Assembly (NCBI GenBank): GCA_016714445.1
Contig: JADJNF010000009.1
Span: forward strand, 186,001 to 250,000
Direction of reading: 5' to 3'
From: Saprospiraceae bacterium
GTDB taxonomy: Bacteria; Bacteroidota; Bacteroidia; Chitinophagales; Saprospiraceae
Length of the DNA: 64,000 nucleotides
The stretch's first letter is position 1. Every line of letters begins with the position of its first letter. Position numbers and translations under genes: made by a program. Of the stretch, positions 17,575 to 26,284 are shown piece by piece. Under the pieces are notes generated by a model. It worked only from the letters and a program-made list of their open reading frames with translations, did no database searches and was not told the origin of the DNA.

Positions 17575-18644
17575 CCCACATTAGAAATGCTTTCAAAAAC
17601 CCATCGATTCCGCCATCAAGAACAGCATCAGTATTGCGGGTTTCAAATCCGGTTCTATGATCTTTTACCCTTCTGTCGTCCAGAACATAAGATCGGATCT
17701 GTGATCCCCACTCATTTTTCATTTTCCCGGCTTCTATTTTGTTTCGCTCTGATCTTTGCTTTTCAAGTTCAATTTCATAAAGTCTTGACTTAAGCATTTG
17801 CATGGCTTTATCCCTGTTCATGTGTTGCGATCTGGCTTCCTGACATTGTATGGCAATACCTGTCGGGATGTGTTTGATACGCACCGCGGTTTCCACTTTA
17901 TTTACATTCTGCCCACCTGCTCCCTGTGCCCTGAAGGTATCCCATTCAATATCGGCCGGACTTATTTCTATTTCTATAGTATCATCGATCATAGGATGGA
18001 CAAACACTGATGCAAACGAAGTCATCCTCTTTCCCTGTGAATTAAACGGACTTACGCGAACAAGTCTGTGTACTCCATTTTCACCCTTAAGCATACCATA
18101 AGCATACTCTCCTTCTATCTCAATAGATACTGATTTGATCCCTGCTACGTCACCGTCTACCCTATCCAGCTCTGTAACTTTAAATCCATTTTTATCTGCC
18201 CACATGACAAACATTCTGTGCAACATCGACGTCCAGTCACATGCTTCTGTTCCCCCGGCCCCTGCATTGATCTCTAGTGTACAATTCAGCATATCTTCGG
18301 GTTGATCCAAAGTTGTTCTGAACTCTATATCGTCGAGAAAAGCCAGCATTTCTTTGTATTTTTCTTCAACTTCTGCTTCTGTGGCTTCCCCTTCCCGTTG
18401 AAACTCCAGCAACACTTCCAAATCATCGGTATGGGATTCCAGAGATTTATATTTATCCACCCACTTTTTGTTATCTTTAAGTTCCTTTAGTGTGGCTTCA
18501 GCTTTTTCCGGATCCTGCCAGAAGGTTGGGTCCAGGGAGATTTGCTCCTTTTCTTCTATTTCTACTTTACGGCGATCGACGTCAAAGATACCTCCTTACC
18601 GATGTCAATCGCACCCTGATATCAGCTAACTGTTCATTGGTTAT
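17564..18644 (-). CDS. prfB: Peptide chain release factor 2, with programmed +1 frameshift
   Basis: RF2 recognises UAA and UGA stops. The main frame encodes RINP-free RF2 sequence with the SPF tripeptide (VRVSPFNSQGKR) and the catalytic GGQ (RAQGAGGQNVNKVET). It continues upstream to DVDRRKVEIEEKEQISLDP (18583 down), where it meets the zero frame EQLADIRVRLTSVRRYL ending in TGA (18584-18582). The junction CTT-TGA-C, with AGGAGG three bases before CTT, is the classic RF2 autoregulatory +1 site. Joined length is 359 residues, normal for RF2. The zero frame has no ATG; the family-like start MTNEQL would use ATA at 18644, with GTG at 18614 as an alternative. The start is therefore uncertain. Confidence 0.9.
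18581..18596 (-). promoter_or_regulatory. RF2 programmed +1 frameshift signal
   Basis: On the minus strand the sequence is AGGAGGTATCTTTGAC: an SD-like AGGAGG (18596-18591), a three-base spacer, the slippery CTT (18587-18585) and the in-frame TGA followed by C. This is the arrangement found in E. coli prfB, where low RF2 levels let the ribosome slip +1 past UGA. Translating +1 after CTT gives GAC GTC GAT, in frame with the rest of RF2. Confidence 0.93.
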
Positions 18645-18670
18645 TGCCCTGCATGTTTAAAATGATTAAA

Positions 18671-18711
18671 AAAAAACCGGATCTCGGTGTTTAAAACCCA
18701 AAATCCGGCAT
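18671..18711 (-). terminator. Terminator of the FKBP gene
   Basis: Stem CCGGAT (18677-18682) / ATCCGG (18703-18708), extended inside by GGTTT/AAAC-type pairing, followed in the minus direction by a run of T (A run 18668-18676). It lies shortly past the stop of the FKBP gene and before prfB. Confidence 0.75.
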
Positions 18712-18730
18712 TAAAGTTTATTTATAATAA

Positions 18731-19621
18731 TTATTGTCCTGAAATATCTTCCAGTTCTACATAAAACACTAAATCTGCTTTGGCAGGAATAGTCGGAGTG
18801 CTTCCTGCTTCACCGTAAGCTGCTGCATAAGGTATAAAAAGAAATGCCTTAGCACCTTTATTGAGTAATGCCACTCCTTCGTCCCATCCTTTGATCACCT
18901 GACCAACACCTAAGGTAAATGGAAATGATTGTCCTCTGCTGAATGAATCGTCAAATCTTGTTCCGTCCATTAAACATCCGTAATAATTTACCGTTACTGT
19001 ATTTCCATTGGCGGCATTTGTACCTTCACCTTCACTCACCACATAGTACTTTAAACCAGAATCTGTTGACTTGGTCTCCAGTTTACCTGATTTATAATCA
19101 CTAAGTGTAGATTTTACCAATTCTTCTATAGCAGGGAGTTTCTCCATATTTGCAGAGATTTTTTTCTGCTGCTCAGCCTGCATTTCTTCCATGTATTTCT
19201 TATACTCTTCTTCGTTTTTGATTTGTTTAACGACTATTTCATATTCAATTTGTTTCATAGACTGAATATCCATTGGTGCATTTGGTATAGAATCAACGGG
19301 CATAATAAGTTTGTATACTCCACCCAATTTACTTACCGCCAATAATTCAATTACTGCATTGGCTTCTTTTCCTTTTGCAAATTCTGCAGGTATTTGGATG
19401 ACAGGCATTTGTGGACCTTCCTTCATCTCTTGTAGTACTTTACCATCATCTCCAGTGATTTTAATAGTAAAAAAAACATACTCGTTTGTTTTGGGTGAAT
19501 CTCCCGTACCTTACGTTACAATGGTGTAATTGTATCCACTGGGTGTTTTCGTTTCAGAAGGTTTACAAGATACCATCAATAAAGTAAATGCTGATAATAT
19601 CGCGACAAAATTGAATTTCAT
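18731..19621 (-). pseudogene. FKBP-type peptidyl-prolyl isomerase lipoprotein, interrupted by an in-frame TAA
   Basis: FKBP prolyl isomerases help fold exported proteins. The frame starts at ATG 19621 with a lipoprotein signal (MKFNFVAILSAFTLLMVSC, lipobox LMVSC), then PSETKTPSGYNYTIVT, then TAA at 19513-19511, then continues in the same frame GTGDSPKTNEYVFFTIKITG for 28 codons to the next ATG at 19426. The rest includes an alpha-helical linker rich in E/K and a complete FKBP domain (NTVTVNYYGCLMDGTRFDDSF, LGVGQVIKGWDEGVALLNKG, IPYAAAYG; cited in part). The stop is a single codon in an otherwise intact 297-codon frame: real nonsense mutation, variant or consensus error. Starting at 19426 would leave the protein without its signal. 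Confidence 0.8.
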
Positions 19622-19663
19622 GTGTTTAAAAATTATTGGATTAAAAAAAATTATAGAACGTAA

Positions 19664-20671
19664 TTATACATTTAATTTGGGCAGATATTTTGGCATTACC
19701 TTTTTAACTTTATCAATGATATCATTCAGACTGGCATAAACCCCTCCTCCTGATGCATTTTTATGTCCGCCGCCGTTAAAATATTTTTGAGCAATCTCCT
19801 GCACTGAAATATCTCCTTTGCTTCTCAATGAAATCTTAATAATAGATGGCTGCTCAAGTATAAAAGCGGCAACTTTAATATTTTCCATCATCAGCATATA
19901 ATTTACTATACCTTCCGTGTCACCTCTCTGAATATCAAAATCAGCATAATCTTTCCTGGTGAGCCACATGATACCTACCCCGTAATCTTTCATAATCTCC
20001 ATCCGGTTTGCCAGACAGTGCCCCAATAATCGCAAATGTTTTTCCTTTTGGGAATTAAATATTTTATCGGCAAGTAAATAGTCATCGACACCAAGTGACT
20101 TTAGCGCCGCGGCTACTTCATAGGTATAAGGTCTGGTACCGTATCGGAATGAACCAGTATCAGTAATGAGGCCTGTAAACAAACACTCTCCTGTATCGGG
20201 ATCTATTTTGTTTCTATCTCCCAGTTCATCTATTACCTTAAATACTAACTCACATGTACTACTGGCCGACGTGTCAGAAAACTCTATGTCTGAAAATGGC
20301 TCAGGTTCCAGATGATGGTCTATCAGTACCTTTTTTGCTTTGCTGAATTGTATACTTTCTCCCAGCTTATCTACCCTATCCAGTCCATTAAAATCAAGAC
20401 AAAAGATTACATCGCTCTTGTCTATTGCAGTTCTGGCAGCATTGGGATCCAGATCAAAGATCATAGCCATCTGAATACCGGTAATAAAACCATAGCTCGT
20501 AGGATATTCGCTGGGAAAAATAACTTTTACGCTGTGGTGCAATTTCTTAAGATAACTAGCCAGCCCCATAGAAGATCCGATGGCATCCCCATCCGGATTT
20601 CGATGAGTTACGATCGTTATTTCCTTAGGAAAAGATAATAATTGTTTTAATTGCTTGATTTCTTCTGTCAT
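19664..20671 (-). CDS. nrnA: DHH-family bifunctional oligoribonuclease / PAP phosphatase (NrnA-like)
   Basis: NrnA-type DHH phosphoesterases degrade nano-RNAs and dephosphorylate 3'-phosphoadenosine 5'-phosphate in the cytoplasm. The 335-residue product has the DHH motifs THRNPDGDAIGSSMG (about residue 22-36), a central LDFNGLDRVD, VLIDHHLEP (DHH motif), and the C-terminal DHHA1 signature NGGGHKNASGGGV. ATG at 20671 (MTEEIKQ) is chosen because upstream in-frame codons read through the promoter. It is divergent from ndk; the two promoters lie in the 125-base spacer. Confidence 0.92.
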   Translation of the reverse strand: MTEEIKQLKQLLSFPKEITIVTHRNPDGDAIGSSMGLASYLKKLHHSVKVIFPSEYPTSYGFITGIQMAMIFDLDPNAARTAIDKSDVIFCLDFNGLDRVDKLGESIQFSKAKKVLIDHHLEPEPFSDIEFSDTSASSTCELVFKVIDELGDRNKIDPDTGECLFTGLITDTGSFRYGTRPYTYEVAAALKSLGVDDYLLADKIFNSQKEKHLRLLGHCLANRMEIMKDYGVGIMWLTRKDYADFDIQRGDTEGIVNYMLMMENIKVAAFILEQPSIIKISLRSKGDISVQEIAQKYFNGGGHKNASGGGVYASLNDIIDKVKKVMPKYLPKLNV

Positions 20672-20706
20672 ACGGGTTGCAAAAGTCCGAATAAAAACGC
20701 AGACAT

Positions 20707-20714
20707 CAAAATTA
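20707..20714 (-). promoter_or_regulatory. -7 promoter element of nrnA
   Basis: CAAAATTA (TAATTTTG on the minus strand) fits TAnnTTTG. A CAA at 20732-20734 supplies a -33 TTG at 17-base spacing. Confidence 0.6.
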
Positions 20715-20751
20715 ATTTCTGTTTTTTCTGCCAAAATGAAATTTGATTTTA

Positions 20752-20759
20752 TACTTTTG
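20752..20759 (+). promoter_or_regulatory. -7 promoter element of ndk
   Basis: TACTTTTG matches TAnnTTTG, 38 bases before the ndk ATG, divergent from the nrnA promoter. Confidence 0.6.
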
Positions 20760-20796
20760 TGGCGTTTTTAAGAAACCAGAATATAAATTAATACAA

Positions 20797-21219
20797 ATGT
20801 CAGGAAAAAGAACGTTTACCATGATCAAACCGGATGCTGTGGCATCAGGACACATTGGCGCCATTTTAGCTCAAATCAATGAGGCAGGTTTTAAAATAGT
20901 AGCCATGAAATATACCAAATTATCAGCTGAAAAAGCAGGTGAATTTTATGCAGTCCATAGTGCAAGACCATTTTATGGGGAGTTGGTAAGTTTTATGTCA
21001 TCAGGACCTATCGTTGCGGCTATTTTGGAAAAAGACAATGCCGTTGAAGATTTCAGAAAGCTGATCGGATCAACCAATCCCGCTGATGCGGCTCCGGGTA
21101 CCATCAGAGCCAGATTTGCAAAAAATATCGGTGAAAATGCAGTGCACGGATCTGACAGTGATGAAAATGCAGGAATTGAAGGAGCTTTTCACTTTGCAGG
21201 TACTGAGGTATTTATTTAA
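20797..21219 (+). CDS. ndk: Nucleoside diphosphate kinase
   Basis: NDK equalises nucleoside triphosphate pools by transferring the gamma phosphate through a phospho-His. The 140-residue product starts MSGKRTFTMIKPDAVASGHIG (cited in part), and contains RPFYGELVSFMSSGP, GSTNPADAAPGTIRARFA and the active-site NAVHGSDSDENA with its His. ATG at 20797 gives the usual family length; a longer in-frame start at 20743 precedes the promoter. A strong terminator follows. Confidence 0.98.
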   Translation: MSGKRTFTMIKPDAVASGHIGAILAQINEAGFKIVAMKYTKLSAEKAGEFYAVHSARPFYGELVSFMSSGPIVAAILEKDNAVEDFRKLIGSTNPADAAPGTIRARFAKNIGENAVHGSDSDENAGIEGAFHFAGTEVFI

Positions 21220-21251
21220 CAAAATATTTTATAGTAAAATCAAACTATAGT

Positions 21252-21282
21252 AAGGCCGTATAATTTGCGGCCTTTTTTTTTG
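21252..21282 (+). terminator. Rho-independent terminator of ndk
   Basis: Stem AAGGCCG (21252-21258) / CGGCCTT (21268-21274) followed by an uninterrupted T run. Confidence 0.92.
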
Positions 21283-21331
21283 GAATAAAAGTGCCCATTT
21301 GTAGCAATACTCTTTATTAAATACTGATTTA

Positions 21332-22198
21332 TTAAGATTCATTTTTTTGAAACACTACAGTCATCAAAGATTTTACATCAAAATCTTTATACTTATAAGA
21401 AATCAATCTTAATTTAAGTGACAAATAGAAATTCTTAGGGCTCAACATTTTTATTAATTTCTTGAATAATTCAGATTTAGATTTCTTCACTGTATTATCA
21501 ATAGTATAATTAATTATTTGTCTGAATCCCATGGTATGAAATAAAAAATTAATTGATGTTTTTGAGTAATAAAATAAGTGATCTATGTGCCAATATGACC
21601 ATTTTTTCTTATGCACAATATAATCTAAAGAATCAATATTGCTGGTTTCAATTATGAAGTATCCTTTTGGATGTAAGTACTGAGATAATTCAATTATTGT
21701 TTGTTTAGGGTCTTCTAAATGTTCAATAACATCCCATAAAGTAATTATTCCAAAGTCAGACGTATTCAATTCATTAACAGAACTAAGTAGGTCAATACCC
21801 AAATTTTGTTTAGCGCTATTTTGCCCAGCAATCGAGTGCTCTATACCTTGTGCAAACCAATTTTGCTCACGAGCTATTTTGACAAAGTGACCCTGGCCAG
21901 CGCCAAAATCTAAAATTTTTCGATTTGGAGCAGGAAGTTTATTTATTGATTCAAATCTTACTTTGTTTCGTCGTAAAATTAAATCAATATCCCTATAATA
22001 ACTAATATCTTCAAAGCCTAATGCATTTGAATAGGCATTTTCAAAATACTCCAAACCTAATTTCTTATCTGGTCTAGGATTTAAAAAAATTAAACCACAA
22101 TCAGAACACTTTACAACAGTTAATTGAGTTTTGGTAAAAAAACAAGACGGTTTAGAAAAATCATGGTATTCGGGGCTATTACAAGAATTGCAATTCAT
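21332..22198 (-). CDS. SAM-dependent methyltransferase with N-terminal zinc ribbon
   Basis: A 288-residue class I methyltransferase. Two CxxC pairs (NCNSCNSP at the start, VKCSDCGLIF near 30) form a zinc-ribbon-like head as in sugar-modifying methyltransferases; the SAM-binding motif I is KILDFGAGQGHFVKIA (about 92-107), with ITLWDVIEHLEDP as motif II-like sequence. Substrate unknown; the neighbours (glycosyltransferase, two other methyltransferases, a deacetylase) point to modification of a surface glycan. It overlaps the upstream glycosyltransferase gene by four bases (ATGA). Confidence 0.87.
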   Translation of the reverse strand: MNCNSCNSPEYHDFSKPSCFFTKTQLTVVKCSDCGLIFLNPRPDKKLGLEYFENAYSNALGFEDISYYRDIDLILRRNKVRFESINKLPAPNRKILDFGAGQGHFVKIAREQNWFAQGIEHSIAGQNSAKQNLGIDLLSSVNELNTSDFGIITLWDVIEHLEDPKQTIIELSQYLHPKGYFIIETSNIDSLDYIVHKKKWSYWHIDHLFYYSKTSINFLFHTMGFRQIINYTIDNTVKKSKSELFKKLIKMLSPKNFYLSLKLRLISYKYKDFDVKSLMTVVFQKNES

Positions 22199-23304
22199 GA
22201 GAAAACATTATTTTTAGCTATACTTTGCGTCAAATTATCTATCAAAGATACTAAATTATTTTTAAACAGTTCATATCGAAAATTAGACGCATAAAATGCT
22301 TTACAGGTTTTACTCATCGAATTATAATATTTGTCATTATGTATTAATAATTCAATTTGATCGTTTTGATCATAAAAAACACCGCACTTTGCTTCTATAA
22401 ATTCTCTGGTAGTATTTCTATAATTTCCTATTATTGGTATTCCCAAACACAAGTAATCTATGTCTTTATTTGCCAATTGATTTGCATAACTTAAATTTGT
22501 TGGTTCAATCAGACTTAAACCTATGAATTTACGCTCTTTTGAAATTTCGATTAATCTGGTTTTTAGTGTTTCTACTTCTATTCGGGGAAACTGAAAAATT
22601 GATTCGTGCATTTCGAAATTTTCAATTCTTACTTCACCAAATATATACAATGGAAGATTCAATCTATTCCTTAGCTCTAAAATTTTATTAGCCCCCTTTT
22701 CATTACTAAATATTCCTAAATACAATAAAGCAGGTTTTCCAATACTACCAGTATTTATAAGTTCAATATTTTCGAATGGCGAAGAGTAATAATTTATTAT
22801 TTTGGTTTTAGTAACTGCTAATAGATCAAATAAATATCTGGAATTAACAATAAGCGCGTCATAGTATTTTTCTACCAATATAACTTCGATTTTTTTAAGA
22901 AAATATAGAATAGGATATTTCACTAAATTAAATAAAGGAAATATTTTTATAAGGTTATACATTGTTAAGTGCACATTATCATCAATGGTTTCATATATTA
23001 AAAGACCCTTATCATCTTTTTTAAAAAATAACCCTAAAGGGAGTAAGTTTAAATCGTAGATGATGTTTACATCAAAATTATTTCTTTCTTTTTTAAAAAA
23101 GAATATTAAATCCCAACGAAAAAAACTTAAGGTTAAATAATTTAATAATTTAAATTTTAACGGAACTTCCTTTTTAGAATATGGGGCACTAACGATTTCA
23201 ACACTGTCTGCATCATCTATTAAAATTTCTTTCTCCATCATTAACCGCGGATGAGCAGGTATCATCCTCAATGATGTAAAAATGGCTATTTTATGTTTTT
23301 TCAT
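22195..23304 (-). CDS. Glycosyltransferase (GT-B type, GT4-like)
   Basis: A 369-residue putative glycosyltransferase. The N-terminal half begins KIAIFTSLRMIPAHPRLMMEKE and includes YYDALIVNSRYLFDLLAV, a GT4-like segment of the donor-lobe boundary; the C-terminal half has PALLYLGIFSNEKGANKILELR (cited in part), LPLYIFGEV and CLGIPIIGNYRNTTREFIE, as in nucleotide-sugar binding lobes of retaining GT-B enzymes. Donor and acceptor are unknown. Genes on both sides overlap it (4 and 14 bases), so the cluster is one tightly packed unit. Codons are strongly AT-biased. Confidence 0.78.
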   Translation of the reverse strand: MKKHKIAIFTSLRMIPAHPRLMMEKEILIDDADSVEIVSAPYSKKEVPLKFKLLNYLTLSFFRWDLIFFFKKERNNFDVNIIYDLNLLPLGLFFKKDDKGLLIYETIDDNVHLTMYNLIKIFPLFNLVKYPILYFLKKIEVILVEKYYDALIVNSRYLFDLLAVTKTKIINYYSSPFENIELINTGSIGKPALLYLGIFSNEKGANKILELRNRLNLPLYIFGEVRIENFEMHESIFQFPRIEVETLKTRLIEISKERKFIGLSLIEPTNLSYANQLANKDIDYLCLGIPIIGNYRNTTREFIEAKCGVFYDQNDQIELLIHNDKYYNSMSKTCKAFYASNFRYELFKNNLVSLIDNLTQSIAKNNVFS

Positions 23305-23938
23305 TTTTTATAATAATTGCATAGTTAGCAGATAAATATCTTCGAAAAAACCTTAAAGGCTTGATTAAAATATAATCCAAAATCCTCCAATAAAATTTTG
23401 TATGTTTAAAATATTCATTGATCCAATAAAATTCTACAACTTTCATGTTGCATCTTTTCGAAACCTCCAAAAAATTTAAAGGGTCAATCCAAACAGTATG
23501 CTCTTCATTAACACTTGGTATTTTAAATAAAAATATATTTAAAATTTGTCTTATATTAAAAGGATTAGGTGTGGTAATTATCATCAAACCATCATCATCC
23601 AATAATTTAGCATGAAATTTTACAAATTCGACGACATTATCTACATGCTCTATCACATCAAAAATTGTAATAATTTCATATTTTATTTCTTTATTTAAAC
23701 TATCTGGTGTTTTTATTGAATATCCTAACTTATTCAATCTGTCAATTTCATTAACGTGTATATCGGTACCTGTCAATGCATTTGCTACTGATTTGATTTT
23801 TTCATGAATCCATTCTGAGCTATTGATATTTTTATCTTGTCCAACGCACCCAACATCAAGTACATTTCTATTCTTACAATACTCTAAAATTAAGTCATCC
23901 TTGCTTCTGATGCTTGCTCCAGCTAATTTATTAATCAT
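23291..23938 (-). CDS. SAM-dependent methyltransferase
   Basis: A 215-residue class I methyltransferase. Motif I is NRNVLDVGCVGQDKN (about residue 24-38), followed by LTGTDIHVNEIDRL as the acidic loop and ITIFDVIEHVDNVVEFVKFH as motif II (cited in part), then GLMIITTPNPFNIRQ, a hallmark of glycan- and quinone-type methyltransferases. It resembles the methyltransferases found in O-antigen or exopolysaccharide clusters. Overlaps both neighbours. Confidence 0.85.
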   Translation of the reverse strand: MINKLAGASIRSKDDLILEYCKNRNVLDVGCVGQDKNINSSEWIHEKIKSVANALTGTDIHVNEIDRLNKLGYSIKTPDSLNKEIKYEIITIFDVIEHVDNVVEFVKFHAKLLDDDGLMIITTPNPFNIRQILNIFLFKIPSVNEEHTVWIDPLNFLEVSKRCNMKVVEFYWINEYFKHTKFYWRILDYILIKPLRFFRRYLSANYAIIIKNEKT

Positions 23939-24606
23939 TTATTTATAATTAAAAAGTAATATTTTTTACGTAAAAAAAATCTAATAATTCGTTTTAATCC
24001 TTTAATGCTAAAAAAATCTTTAAGGGCTACCTTATTGTAGGGATAAATTAAATCAACGTGTTTATAGTTTTTTTTCAATATTGTAACAATTTCGTTCAAC
24101 TCATTTTTTGAATGATTATACCAACCACTAGGTGCTTTTCCACTAAAATCACTAAAAGACCAAATTATTAAGACACCATTTTCATTAGTAAGTTCAAATA
24201 TTTTTTCTATATTGCTAATATATTTAGTAACGTCTTTAATATTTAACATAGAAAAACCTAATGCAGTTACACAATCGAACTTTTCTTCTAATTGACTATC
24301 AGAATTAAAATCATAAACTATAAATTCCAAATTTCTATTATCATTGAGGAGCTTATTAACATTTACAATGTTTTCAATGAAATCAGCGCCAACAACTTGT
24401 TTAAACTTCTGAGATAAATAATACGTTTTTATACCAAAACCGCAACCTAAATCTAAACAGGTTAACCGATTAAAATCATATCCGTCTATATATTTTTGCA
24501 AAAATTCAAATTGATATCCAAAAAATTCAATTTCAGGTCCATAACAATTTAAATATTTAAAACTGGAATATTTATTACCATATTCTTCAATTAATGTCAT
24601 TGGCAA
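23935..24606 (-). CDS. SAM-dependent methyltransferase
   Basis: A 223-residue class I methyltransferase with motif I LTCLDLGCGFGIKTYYLSQKF (about 48-68, cited in part), VVGADFIENIVNVNKLL as motif post-I and FDCVTALGFSMLNI in the motif II position. Substrate unknown. It overlaps the next gene by four bases and follows the deacetylase gene by 33 bases on the same strand. Confidence 0.85.
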   Translation of the reverse strand: MPMTLIEEYGNKYSSFKYLNCYGPEIEFFGYQFEFLQKYIDGYDFNRLTCLDLGCGFGIKTYYLSQKFKQVVGADFIENIVNVNKLLNDNRNLEFIVYDFNSDSQLEEKFDCVTALGFSMLNIKDVTKYISNIEKIFELTNENGVLIIWSFSDFSGKAPSGWYNHSKNELNEIVTILKKNYKHVDLIYPYNKVALKDFFSIKGLKRIIRFFLRKKYYFLIINK

Positions 24607-24639
24607 AATTTAATTGTTTTAATATCTTTTAATTTATGG

Positions 24640-26055
24640 CTATTTAAATTCTTCAATTAGGTCTTCTGGTGTAACAGAAACAACTTTAGATTCTAATATG
24701 TAGTTCAATATCTTTTTATATTCATTTAAGTAGCCTTTATATTTGTAATTTGTAAAGAATGTATTGTGCCATAAGATGGAAATCAACGTATTCGTTTTAT
24801 TCTTTTCAAAAAAATTAATAACATTTTCAGATGTGTTTTCCATCGGTATATTCATATATTTTTGCAAAGTACCATCCATAATATTTAATGGGACCTCAAT
24901 AAAATCATAAGAAGACTCTGATATTAAATTATATGGCTTAAATGGTAAACCAAAGCCATTTCTAAAGCCTATTCTTTCAGCAAATCCTAAACTTGCGTCT
25001 AATAGTACGCTGGAATTATTTATATTATGCCAATCTTCAGGAATGCCAAATTTAAGAAAATGGTATCTGTTAAAGTTAGTTTTAAATGGCAGTGTTTTAA
25101 TTTCTTCATCTATATCCATCTCTAAACTACTTTTATGTAAACCATTACTTTTTGTCAGACTACTTAACTGGCTCAATTCAGAAAAATTATAATCACCATT
25201 TTTTATTTGATTTTTACCAATTTTATTTGAAGCTAGCCAAAAAAAAGTACTTTTTAGATTATATTCATTATGGATTCTATTTATAAAATCAATATTCTTC
25301 CAATCCGGGTTTGAAAAGATTTCATTAAATATCAATTTTAACACAATATCTAATCTTCCTTTTTTAATTGCCCATAACCCGTCCTGTAAGAAGGAACCGT
25401 TTACACTATCAATGTCATGTGACAAAAAAACTCTGGACTTTAAAAAATTTGTTTCTTTAATTTGCAAATTCAAATCCCTTCGACAAAATAAAATAAAATA
25501 CTGTTGTACCAAATTTTCTTCAATACAATTAAAACAATACTGAAAAGAGCTTTCATATTTAAAACGACCATATATATCATTTTCCAAACAATTTTCTTCT
25601 TTCTGATACTCCTGAAAACAATTGATGATATAAAATGCTGAAGAAAGCCAATCTTCTTTTTGACCATCTTTAAAGTAAATGATGGGTTTCTGTCTAAAAT
25701 AATGATTGTAATTATAGTTCTTTTCTATTATAAGTGACCTAAAAAATTCAATGTTAATTTGTACCGAATTTTTATCGGTATGATCAAAAATGAAATTTGC
25801 ATTCTCTTTAATTTCAACAAAAGACAGGCCTACACTTAAACAATTGTCCATTATTTTTAACAAATAGTGAATTGGCTGACTATAAATTTCTTCTTTTAAA
25901 ATATAAATAGAGAGCAAAGTATTTGTTTTAATAAAGTTTATCAAAAGTAATAATATTTTAATAAGTAAAAATATTTTATCAATTTTATCTTCATTTTTCT
26001 TTAACTGAAGATGTCCCAAATGCTTTGATAGATGTAATTGCTTGGTGTTACCCAA
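24640..26055 (-). CDS. Polysaccharide deacetylase-like protein
   Basis: A carbohydrate esterase 4-like protein of up to 471 residues. The NodB-type core is in the second half: SHDIDSVNG (metal-binding His/Asp pair), STFFWLASN, SNGLHKSSLEMD (second motif), TNFNRYHFLKF, DASLGFAERIGFRNG and the closing WHNTFF. The first half resembles the domain that precedes deacetylases of this kind in Bacteroidota (DUF7033-like; assignment tentative). The frame opens at TTG 26055, but the conserved part begins near LLSIYILKEEIY, so TTG at 25917 is an attractive start. First gene of the glycan cluster; extremely AT-rich. Confidence 0.75.
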   Translation of the reverse strand: MGNTKQLHLSKHLGHLQLKKNEDKIDKIFLLIKILLLLINFIKTNTLLSIYILKEEIYSQPIHYLLKIMDNCLSVGLSFVEIKENANFIFDHTDKNSVQINIEFFRSLIIEKNYNYNHYFRQKPIIYFKDGQKEDWLSSAFYIINCFQEYQKEENCLENDIYGRFKYESSFQYCFNCIEENLVQQYFILFCRRDLNLQIKETNFLKSRVFLSHDIDSVNGSFLQDGLWAIKKGRLDIVLKLIFNEIFSNPDWKNIDFINRIHNEYNLKSTFFWLASNKIGKNQIKNGDYNFSELSQLSSLTKSNGLHKSSLEMDIDEEIKTLPFKTNFNRYHFLKFGIPEDWHNINNSSVLLDASLGFAERIGFRNGFGLPFKPYNLISESSYDFIEVPLNIMDGTLQKYMNIPMENTSENVINFFEKNKTNTLISILWHNTFFTNYKYKGYLNEYKKILNYILESKVVSVTPEDLIEEFK

Positions 26056-26284
26056 AGTAACTTCAGCTGAGGATATGCCTGAAATCGCAGAAAAGGAAGA
26101 CCGTGCACTTAAAAAGAAAAATAATGCCGACCTAAATGAAATTATAAGATCCCTGGTATTTGAATATACAAAAGAAATGGTTCATAATGTAAGAAACAGA
26201 GCAGTAAAATATGATTTAAAGGTTAGGGGAAAACTACTAATTGACCTTATTTCAAATCACCTCACTAACGTTACATCACCCTGA
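26042..26284 (+). CDS. Doubtful 80-residue reading frame
   Basis: A short frame rich in K, E and R (EIAEKEDRALKKKNNADL, EMVHNVRNRAVKYDLKVRG), looking more like a coding sequence than an antisense shadow, but with a TTG start and no recognised relatives. It overlaps the possible 5' end of the deacetylase gene and the 3' end of the giant surface protein gene, both on the opposite strand. It may be the remnant of a gene lost when the glycan cluster was inserted, or not a gene. Confidence 0.25.
   Translation: MVLPKVTSAEDMPEIAEKEDRALKKKNNADLNEIIRSLVFEYTKEMVHNVRNRAVKYDLKVRGKLLIDLISNHLTNVTSP

Noticed and set aside
18451..18460. TTATCCACC, one mismatch from a DnaA box
   Set aside because: Single copy inside the prfB coding sequence with no companions.
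25470..25667. 65-codon minus-strand frame rich in Lys and Ile
   Set aside because: It is an alternative frame inside the polysaccharide deacetylase gene, produced by A-rich codons.
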